The position numbers and the translations under genes are program-made. The notes beneath the pieces are model-generated. The model had not been told where the DNA came from and searched no databases. It worked only from the letters and a program-made list of their open reading frames with translations. Below are positions 58,250 through 64,000 of a stretch of 64,000 nt of DNA, piece after piece (the first letter of the stretch is position 1; every line of letters begins with the position of its first letter). This stretch comes from an uncultured Myxococcales bacterium. Its GTDB lineage: Bacteria > Myxococcota > Myxococcia > Myxococcales > Myxococcaceae. The DNA lies in the NCBI GenBank assembly GCA_937980205.1, contig CALJKW010000078.1, positions 62,001 to 126,000 on the forward strand, read 5' to 3'.

Positions 58250-58474
58250 TCAGGGTCCCGGGGCGCGCGGGGGTTCCTTCTGTACCGACGGCTGTCGAGA
58301 GGTCGCCGGATCGTCCTTCGTCACCGGCTCGATGAGCCCCTGGTCGGTGACCGGCTTGAAGTCGTTCGGTCCGGGTTCGATGTCTCCGTCATCGCCGCGC
58401 AGCGGCCGGGTCGGCCGTCGTTCGCGACTGTGAGCCAGATCTTTTCTCGTCTTCGGATGCGCGTTGCTGCTCAT
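58250..58474 (-). CDS. Small hydrophilic hypothetical protein
   Basis: A 74-residue protein from ATG 58474, rich in Pro, Arg, Asp and Lys, with no hydrophobic segment (MSSNAHPKTRKDLAHSRERR ... VQKEPPRAPGP). It is probably intrinsically disordered. It is 10 nt from the start of the PRTase gene and 19 nt after the thioredoxin gene, all on the minus strand, so a three-gene transcript is possible. Family unknown. Confidence 0.5.
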   Translation of the reverse strand: MSSNAHPKTRKDLAHSRERRPTRPLRGDDGDIEPGPNDFKPVTDQGLIEPVTKDDPATSRQPSVQKEPPRAPGP

Positions 58475-58493
58475 GAAAAATCAGTAACGGTGG

Positions 58494-58826
58494 TCACAGC
58501 GCCGCGCGGAGCAAATCTTCGAGCCTCCGCTTCGGCGCCGCTCCAACCAGCTGATTCACCACGCGACCGCCCTTGAAGACGAGGAGCGTGGGCATGGCGC
58601 GCACTCCAAATTGTTGTGTCGTCTGCTGGTTCTCGTCGACGTCGATCGCGACGATGGACGCGCGGCCCTGGTACTCGGCGGCGAGCTCCTCGAGCGCAGG
58701 CTTGATGGCGCGGCATGGCGGGCACCACGTCGCCGTGAAGTCCACGAGCACGGGGTGCGGCGACTCGAGGACCTTCTTCTGGAACTCCGCATCCGACACT
58801 TCCGACACCAGCTTCCCGGTAGCCAT
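58494..58826 (-). CDS. Thioredoxin
   Basis: A 110-residue protein from ATG 58826. VLVDFTATWCPPCRAIKPAL holds the redox pair in WCPPC (a Pro-for-Gly variant of WCGPC), then VAIDVDENQQTTQQFGV, RAMPTLLVFKGG (cis-Pro) and a closing helix LEDLLRAAL. Cytosolic protein-disulfide reductant. It is the first gene of the minus-strand unit that continues into the small and PRTase genes. Upstream, 61 nt separate it from the divergent membrane gene. Confidence 0.9.
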   Translation of the reverse strand: MATGKLVSEVSDAEFQKKVLESPHPVLVDFTATWCPPCRAIKPALEELAAEYQGRASIVAIDVDENQQTTQQFGVRAMPTLLVFKGGRVVNQLVGAAPKRRLEDLLRAAL

Positions 58827-58887
58827 GGCCACAAGATGCGCGACCGTCAGAAGCGTTTCAGGGACAATCCCGCCCCCACACCCGCCC

Positions 58888-59181
58888 ATGAACTTCCTCT
58901 CTCCGTACGCGGTCCTCTCCATCGTGTTGTGGTCGGTGCTGCTGTTCGTCGTCGCACCGCACCTCGACGTCATCTCCAGGCCCGCCGCACGCACGGTGCG
59001 CTTCACCTCGCTCGCGCAGCTGCTGCAGCCCGTGCTGCCGTTCGCGCTGTACCTGGGCCGCATCGAGACGCCGCTGTTCAACGTCGTGGCGCCGGTGCTG
59101 ACCGCCGCGTTCTGGGGCGGGCTCGCGGTGGCGGCCTGGCAGCTCGTGCAGGGCGCTCCGCCGAAGAAGGAGCTTCTGTGA
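58888..59181 (+). CDS. Small multi-span membrane protein
   Basis: A 97-residue protein from ATG 58888. Three hydrophobic segments: YAVLSIVLWSVLLFVVAP, SLAQLLQPVLPFALYL and APVLTAAFWGGLAVAAWQLV. It ends QGAPPKKELL. Its stop overlaps the GTG of the following gene, so they are coupled. No family recognised. Confidence 0.65.
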   Translation: MNFLSPYAVLSIVLWSVLLFVVAPHLDVISRPAARTVRFTSLAQLLQPVLPFALYLGRIETPLFNVVAPVLTAAFWGGLAVAAWQLVQGAPPKKELL

Positions 59182-59930
59182 TCGACCTGCTCCACACGCT
59201 GCTGCCCGCGCTCGCAGGGCTCGCGTTGATCGCCGTCGCGCAGCTGTTCGTGCGCCCGCGCTCGGCCGACGCCGCGACCCGGTTCTTCATCGCCGGCGGC
59301 CTGGTGCTGCTGGGGCCCGTCAGCCGCTTCGTGCCGCTCGGCCCGGTGCACAGCGTGTGGCCGCTCATCACCGTCGGCGCCGTGGGCTGCGCGGTGTGGG
59401 GCCTGTTCCTGCTCGGCGATGCGCTCAACCCGAAGCTCGAGGGACAGAAGCTGCCGTCGAGCATCGAGGCGCTGCGCGGCAGCGGTGAGGGCTCGGCGAT
59501 CGGCGGCCGCATCGTGTTCGCCGTGTTCGCGGTCATCGCGGTGTTCGCCTCGGGCATGTACTTCGAGGCGGCCAACAAGGCCGCCTCGGCGCTCGCCGCC
59601 GTCATCGCGATTCTCGGCGGGCACCTGCTGCACCAGCGCGGCAGTTGGGCAGTCTGGGTGCTCGACCGGCACCCCGAGTGGGTCGTGTGGATCTACCCGT
59701 CGAAGCTCACCGTCGTCTCCCAGCGCTACGGCACGCGCACCGTGTACTGGCGCGCGATCCTCGGGCTGCAGAACGGCGTGCGGCTGATGTTGCCCGCGGG
59801 AGACGAGCAGAACGCCGCGCGGCTCGCCGCCGAGGTCGCGCACGTCTGCCCCGGAGCGTCGCTCGGCCACACCGGCGAGCTCGAGGCGCGGTTCCGGATG
59901 GACCCCGCCTCGATGAGGAAGACGGCTTAA
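59178..59930 (+). CDS. Multi-span membrane protein of unknown function
   Basis: A 250-residue protein from GTG 59178 (GTGA overlap with the previous gene). Several N-terminal transmembrane helices (LLPALAGLALIAVAQLFV, FFIAGGLVLLGPVSRFVPLG, VWPLITVGAVGCAVWGLFLL, GRIVFAVFAVIAVFASGMYF) precede a ~90-residue soluble beta region (WVVWIYPSKLTVVSQRYGT). The two coupled genes probably make one membrane complex. The stop overlaps the end of the facing VWA gene by 4 nt. Family unknown. Confidence 0.65.
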   Translation: MIDLLHTLLPALAGLALIAVAQLFVRPRSADAATRFFIAGGLVLLGPVSRFVPLGPVHSVWPLITVGAVGCAVWGLFLLGDALNPKLEGQKLPSSIEALRGSGEGSAIGGRIVFAVFAVIAVFASGMYFEAANKAASALAAVIAILGGHLLHQRGSWAVWVLDRHPEWVVWIYPSKLTVVSQRYGTRTVYWRAILGLQNGVRLMLPAGDEQNAARLAAEVAHVCPGASLGHTGELEARFRMDPASMRKTA

Positions 59931-61039
59931 GGCCCTTCTTCTTTCTCGCAGGAGACTTCGGCGTCGAGCTCGCGCGCCATCGCGGCCACGATCTCGTCAC
60001 ACGCAGCGCCGCCGATGATGAGCTCGCCGTTGGCCTTGCCCGTCCACGTCCAGCCGTTCTGGCCGAGCGGGTCGAAGGGAATCTCCCTGCCGCCGGGCGA
60101 GGCGATCGTCATCGCCGAGTCACGCTCGGGGACGGAGCGCGCGAGGAACGCGCAGGCGCCGACCTGGTTGCGAATGGAGACGAGCGCGGAGTCGAGCTGC
60201 GCCTTCGAGCTGACCGCGTAGTAGCTGGTGCCGGCATCGCGCTGCGGGCGGCCGCCGGCGCGCGCCATGTCGTTGAGCACGCGGATGAGCGTCATGTCCG
60301 TCTCGCTCTGAATGCCGATGACGTAGGTCGGCAGGCCCGCGTCGGCGAAGTGCGCGATGCGGCCGATGGTGCGGAGGTCGTCGAGGCAACGGCTGGCCTC
60401 GCAGCGGCCGGTGCCTCCCGTGCCCTGGTTGCTGATGCAGATGCAGGTGCGGGCGTCGAGCGCGCTGTTGCAGCTCGGCGCGCCGTCGGTGGCGAGGATG
60501 AGGGCGCGGCCGCCGGCGGTGGCACGGAAGGCGAGCAGCGCGGGCCCGGCGATGTCGAGCGCAGCGGCGGTCGGCGTCGAGCCAGCGGGGTTCGTCATTC
60601 GCATCTTGCGGATGATGGCGTCCGCGTTGCCGAAGGCCGGCGTGAAGTCGAGCGCGGCAGAGGCGACGCAGGCGAGGCCTCCGCCGGCGAGGGGGTAGCT
60701 GACGGAGCCGAGCTGAATCTCCCGGTCGATGGGCGGCAGCGCGGTGGCGAGACCGTCGGTGAGGGCGCGCCAGCGCGTGGTCGCGTCGAAGCGGAAGCCC
60801 ATCGAGCTCGAGCGATCGAGCACGAGCAGCACGACGGGCGTCGCGCGGGTGAGCACGAGGTGACCGGGCGTGCAGGGAATGGGGCCGGCGTCCATGCCGC
60901 CGTCGAGGTCGAAGCCGCTGTCGGGCTCGAGGCCGTCGTCGTCGTACCGATAGACGCCGCTGCGGCCGCAGTTGAGGCTCAGCCCGCAGGTCAGCGTGAC
61001 GGCGACGACGGCGAGGAGCGGGACGGCGAGCTTCTTCAC
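59927..61039 (-). CDS. VWA-domain lipoprotein-like exported protein
   Basis: A 370-residue protein from ATG 61039, with a hydrophobic leader MKKLAVPLLAVVAVTLTCGL and a second Cys at LNCGRSG. After an acidic Asp/Gly stretch comes a von Willebrand factor A domain: TPVVLLVLDRSSSMGFRFD (MIDAS D-x-S-x-S), STPTAAALDIAG with the MIDAS Thr, and ALILATDGAPSC with the MIDAS Asp. Several Cys pairs decorate the later part. Such VWA lipoproteins of myxobacteria act in adhesion or assembly; the partner is unknown. Confidence 0.8.
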   Translation of the reverse strand: MKKLAVPLLAVVAVTLTCGLSLNCGRSGVYRYDDDGLEPDSGFDLDGGMDAGPIPCTPGHLVLTRATPVVLLVLDRSSSMGFRFDATTRWRALTDGLATALPPIDREIQLGSVSYPLAGGGLACVASAALDFTPAFGNADAIIRKMRMTNPAGSTPTAAALDIAGPALLAFRATAGGRALILATDGAPSCNSALDARTCICISNQGTGGTGRCEASRCLDDLRTIGRIAHFADAGLPTYVIGIQSETDMTLIRVLNDMARAGGRPQRDAGTSYYAVSSKAQLDSALVSIRNQVGACAFLARSVPERDSAMTIASPGGREIPFDPLGQNGWTWTGKANGELIIGGAACDEIVAAMARELDAEVSCEKEEGP

Positions 61040-61109
61040 GGCGGCGTCGCTTGTACCGCGATCGGGGGACTGGCCACGAGGGGGGGCCCGCCTGTTATGG
61101 GTTCGGCCC

Positions 61110-61700
61110 GTGCCTCGGACGTATCTGTTGTCTCCCGCCCGGCTCGACGGGCAGCGCGCGCAGTTGGTGTTTCGGGCGGGCGCGACGTTCCCGCTCGCGC
61201 AGGCGCTGCGCAGCGACGAGGGCGCCGAGCTCGGCGCGGTGTTCAGCTTTCTGAGCGGCCTCTACTTCCGCGGGAAGCTGACGTACGCGCAGCGGTTCGC
61301 TCAGTCGCCGGCGCAGGTGAAGATCATCACCACCAATCGGGGGCTGCTGCCGGCCGCGACGCGCGTGACGCTCGACGACCTCGCTGCCTTCGCGAAGACC
61401 GACATCGATCGCGGAGAGCCGGCGTTCGTGAAGCCGCTGCTGCGCGACGCGCGGAAGCTGCCGGGAGAGGTGGTGCTGCTCGGCAGCATCGCGAGCACGA
61501 AGTACGTCGAGACGCTGCTGGGCCTGTTCAGCGAGCGGCTCGTCTTCCCGCTCGACTTCGTCGGCCGCGGAGACATGAGCCGCGGCGGCCTGCTGCTGCG
61601 CGCGGCCGACGCCGGCGAAGAGCTGCGGTACGGGCCGGTCGCGAACGCGAAGCGGCGCGGGGCTCGACCGCCGAAGCTGGCTCCGCGGGTGCGCGCGTGA
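61110..61700 (+). CDS. Conserved hypothetical protein
   Basis: A 196-residue protein from GTG 61110. MPRTYLLSPARLDGQRAQLV, FSFLSGLYFRGKLTYAQRFA, VTLDDLAAFAKTDIDRGEPA and KYVETLLGLFSERLVFPLDF give a mixed alpha/beta texture with several Arg and Asp clusters that could form a catalytic pocket. No motif or membrane segment is named. Its last bases overlap the next start (GTGA). It lies divergent from the VWA gene (70 nt between starts). Confidence 0.6.
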   Translation: MPRTYLLSPARLDGQRAQLVFRAGATFPLAQALRSDEGAELGAVFSFLSGLYFRGKLTYAQRFAQSPAQVKIITTNRGLLPAATRVTLDDLAAFAKTDIDRGEPAFVKPLLRDARKLPGEVVLLGSIASTKYVETLLGLFSERLVFPLDFVGRGDMSRGGLLLRAADAGEELRYGPVANAKRRGARPPKLAPRVRA

Positions 61701-62062
61701 AGTGGCTGATGCTGGCGTTGGCGCTCGCGGCCCCGGCGGCCGGCAAGAAGAAGAGCGCGAGGGCGCCGGCGAACACCGCCGCGCTGGACGCGGCGATCAA
61801 GCAGGCGCTGGACGGCGGGCAGCAGCACATCGCCGACTGCGTGGTCGCCGAGGCGCCGCAGGGCGCGTGGGCGGTGACCGTGAAGGCGACGGTGAAGATC
61901 AACTCCGCGGGTCAGGTGATGTCGGCGGACGTGTCGTTCGAGCCGGCGAAGCCCGAGACGACGCGCGCGTGCATCGAGAAGGTGCTGCGCGGCATCGCGT
62001 ACCCGAAGAGCGCGGCGCCGCTCACCAGCATCTCGAGGGAGTGGTCGTTCGCGATGAAGTGA
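61697..62062 (+). CDS. Small exported AgmX/PglI-like C-terminal-domain protein
   Basis: A 121-residue protein from GTG 61697, coupled to the previous gene. Signal peptide MKWLMLALALAAPAAG, a Lys/Ala stretch, then a ~90-residue domain with IADCVVAEAPQGAWAVTVKA, TVKINSAGQVMSADVSFEPA, TRACIEKVLRGIAYPKSAAP. Two Cys bracket a TonB-C-like beta fold, as in the AgmX/PglI C-terminal family used in myxobacterial motility proteins. The exact role here is unknown. Confidence 0.7.
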   Translation: MKWLMLALALAAPAAGKKKSARAPANTAALDAAIKQALDGGQQHIADCVVAEAPQGAWAVTVKATVKINSAGQVMSADVSFEPAKPETTRACIEKVLRGIAYPKSAAPLTSISREWSFAMK

Positions 62063-62138
62063 CCGCGTGTCGCGGAAGGTGGTTGTCGTTTCCGGCAGGT
62101 AACCAGGGGCAGTCGACCGTCAAGCGACGTAGACTGCG

Positions 62139-63044
62139 GTGCGTTTGACCCCCCTCGTGCTGGCGTTGATCTGCTCGTCGGCTGCGGGCGACAAGCTCGC
62201 CAAGGCGAAAGCCCAGGCCGGGGCGCTCGAGTACCCGACGGCGCTGCGCGCGGTGCGTGAGGCGCTCGAGGCGGGCGATGCGAACCCCGACGAGACCGCG
62301 GCGATTCATGCGTTCACCGGCGAGCTCGCCGCGGCGCTCGGAGATCGTGAGCTCGCCCGGGCCGAGTTCTCTCGCGCGCTGACGCTGAACCCGAAGCTCG
62401 AGCTGCCGAACGCGTCGCCGCGGATTCGCGACGCGCTCGCCGATGCGCGCAAGCGCGTGTCCGGCGCGGGCCTCGACGTCGAGGCGAAGTCGACGCGCGC
62501 GGCAGACGGCTCGGTCTCGACGGCCGTCGTGTGGACCGGTGATGCGTTCTCGCTCGCCGCGGCGGCGCGGGTGTACGTCGAGTTCAACGGGACCTGGGTG
62601 CCGGTGCCCGATTCGAAGAAGTGGACGTGCCTCGAGCCGTGCCGCTGGTGGGCGGCGGCCGTCGACGCGCACGGCAACCAGCTCGCGCGCGCGGGCCGGC
62701 CGGATGCTCCGTTCGTCGTCGCGCCGGTGCAGGGCACGAAGGTGGCCGAGTCGACGGCGCCCGCTGCCGCTGTGGCGCCGGTGGTGACGTCGCGGCCGTG
62801 GTACCAGCGGCCGGGGCCGTACTTCACGGCGCTCGCCGTCGTGTCGGCCGGGCTCGCGGCGTACTTCGGCGCGACGTTCGCGGGGAACCAGCAGCGGCTG
62901 CTGCAGCTCGAGGCGAACCGGTCGCAGCACTACATGTCCGAGGCGGTCGCGCTCGATGCGAGTCGCAAGCTCAACTACGGCCTGATGTTCGGAGCGATCG
63001 GCCTGGCCGTCGTCGCTGCAGCCGTGGCGGTGTTCACGTGGTGA
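62139..63044 (+). CDS. Exported TPR-like protein with C-terminal membrane helices
   Basis: A 301-residue protein from GTG 62139. Signal peptide (LTPLVLALICSSAAG), a helical TPR-like part (LAKAKAQAGALEYPTALRAV, ELARAEFSRALTLNPKLELP), a ~70-residue beta domain with a CLEPC pair, then two transmembrane helices, PYFTALAVVSAGLAAYFGAT and LMFGAIGLAVVAAAVAVFTW. This is a common plan in myxobacterial envelope proteins of unknown task. It ends by overlapping the GTG of the lipoprotein gene. Confidence 0.65.
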   Translation: MRLTPLVLALICSSAAGDKLAKAKAQAGALEYPTALRAVREALEAGDANPDETAAIHAFTGELAAALGDRELARAEFSRALTLNPKLELPNASPRIRDALADARKRVSGAGLDVEAKSTRAADGSVSTAVVWTGDAFSLAAAARVYVEFNGTWVPVPDSKKWTCLEPCRWWAAAVDAHGNQLARAGRPDAPFVVAPVQGTKVAESTAPAAAVAPVVTSRPWYQRPGPYFTALAVVSAGLAAYFGATFAGNQQRLLQLEANRSQHYMSEAVALDASRKLNYGLMFGAIGLAVVAAAVAVFTW

Positions 63045-64000
63045 AGCGGCTCAGCGCGGCGTCGCTCGTGCTGGCGGCGTGCCTCGCCGACGTGCAGATC
63101 GGCGGTGCCGGCTATCGCTGCGACACGGACGCGGACTGCGAAGACGGGCTTGCGTGCCTCGCGGGCGTCTGCGCAGCCGGCGGTACGGGCGGCGGCTCGA
63201 GCGGCGCCGGAGGAGGCGCAGCCGGTGGACTCGGCGGCGGCACTGCCGGTGGCTCCGGCGGTGGAGACGCGGGCGGCTTCGGCGGCGGTGCGGCGGGAGG
63301 GCTCGGCGGAGGCCTGGCCGGCGGCGCCGGAGGAGGGGGCGCAGGCGGCGGTAGCGGCGGCTCTGGTGGAGGCATCGCCGGCGGCTCCGGCGGAGGCGCG
63401 GCAGGCGGTGCAGCCGGAGGAAGCGCGGGCGGCGCGGCGGGCGGCGCGGCGGGCGGCGCGGCCGACGCGGGGACGGATGCAGGCATCCCGGGTCCACCGT
63501 GGTGGGACGCCGCGTGGACGCAGCGGGCGCAGCTGACGATCACGAACAACGCGAGCACCGCGCTGCCGGCGGGCTTTCAGGTCGGCTGGCCGTTTCCGCT
63601 CGACGCGCTGATCGGCGCGGCATCGAGCGATCAGGTTCGCATCGTGCGTTGGAACGGGCTCGACTGGAGCGAGCAGAGCCGCGTGATCGACGTTCCCGGC
63701 CCCAACCTGCAGTGGATGTGGCTCAAGCTCGTCGTGTCGGTGGCGACGACGGACACGTCGTACTGGGTGTACTGGGGCAACCCCACCGCGGGCCCAGCGC
63801 CCTCGAACCCGAGCGCGGTGTTCGACTTCTACGAGCCGTTCCAGGGCGGGATGATCAACGCAGCGTGGGTCCAGAACCCGGTCGCCTCGGTGACGGTCGC
63901 CGGTGGAGAGGCACAGCTCGGCACGAACGAGTCGCTGCGCCTGGCGATCCCCTACGGCGACAACACCGCGGTCGACTTCCGCGCGCGGCAGCCGGCGTAC
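63042..64000 (+). CDS. DUF2341-type lipoprotein with Gly-rich linker (cut by the window edge)
   Basis: An open frame of 319 residues from GTG 63042, running off the right edge. Lipobox in ASLVLAACLAD, a Cys-rich CDTDADCEDGLACLAGVC element, a ~95-residue Gly/Ala/Ser linker, then from about 148 WWDAAWTQRAQLTITNNAST and later WNGLDWSEQSRVIDVPG, DTSYWVYWGNPT, which is the DUF2341 domain. The plan (anchor, Cys-loop, flexible spacer, beta domain) suits an outer-membrane surface lipoprotein. The function is unknown. Confidence 0.75.

Noticed and set aside
63180..63480. Second repetitive GC tract
   Set aside because: It is the Gly/Ala/Ser linker of the lipoprotein gene, not a mobile or CRISPR repeat.

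Overview
The window looks like a chromosome segment of a Myxococcota (myxobacterial, delta-proteobacterial) organism. Most of it is very GC-rich. It carries lineage hallmarks: a giant secreted repeat protein ending in a MYXO-CTERM-like Gly/Cys + hydrophobic + Arg tail, Gly/Ala-rich lipoproteins, a Ser/Thr kinase with a PEGA-like extracytoplasmic tail, an AgmX/PglI-like C-terminal-domain protein, a DUF2341 lipoprotein and many small lipoproteins of unknown function. No identification below phylum level is attempted.

Region 1 (1 to about 13.4 kb) is an accessory, defence-type island whose base composition looks less GC-biased than the rest. It holds a tight plus-strand cassette: the tail of an unknown gene, a very large HerA/FtsK-type ATPase resembling the phosphorothioation restriction ATPase DptH/DndH, an EndoIII-like HhH-GPD/Fe-S DNA glycosylase homologue, and a 222-residue unknown. 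Facing it is a remarkable minus-strand protein that reads as a catalytically degenerate HsdR (nuclease and helicase) fused to an HsdS-like target-recognition domain and a HEPN domain with an intact R-x4-H. Next come a DUF429 protein, an ApeA-like HEPN protein and two unknowns. The island ends at an exact 3' fragment of tRNA-Phe (positions 32-73 of the cloverleaf), the usual footprint of an integrated element, and IS21-like end repeats lie at 9.9 and 13.75 kb.

Region 2 (13.7 to 30.5 kb) is a mixed accessory zone: a coupled small gene pair, a Uma2 endonuclease, a PLD-DEAD-DUF3427 helicase, a gingipain-like C25 peptidase, an aminoglycoside phosphotransferase-like protein, an Rpn/YhgA-like nuclease, a DUF2786-like protein, a helical-repeat protein, a small gene plus nucleotidyltransferase pair (toxin-antitoxin-like), and a SNF2 ATPase with two SWIM-like fingers. 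At about 29.94 kb two convergent genes (a lipoprotein and an NtrC-type regulator) are both cut off, marking a deletion scar or an assembly join.

Region 3 (30.5 to 64 kb) reads as ordinary myxobacterial chromosome: a 1758-residue surface protein with three about 340-residue repeats and seven Ig-like repeats, a decayed VapC with its antitoxin, an ABM monooxygenase, SPW-repeat and sulfatase genes, an SDR/flavin monooxygenase/metallophosphoesterase operon, a di-CxxCH lipoprotein cytochrome, a universal stress protein, ribokinase, a site-2 protease with CBS domains, two metallopeptidases in tandem (DUF885 and M3), an amidohydrolase and Ser/Thr kinase pair, a phosphoribosyltransferase, thioredoxin, and a run of membrane, VWA and envelope genes ending in a truncated DUF2341 lipoprotein. 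No CRISPR array, rRNA, complete tRNA, prophage structural gene, integrase or intact transposase was seen.
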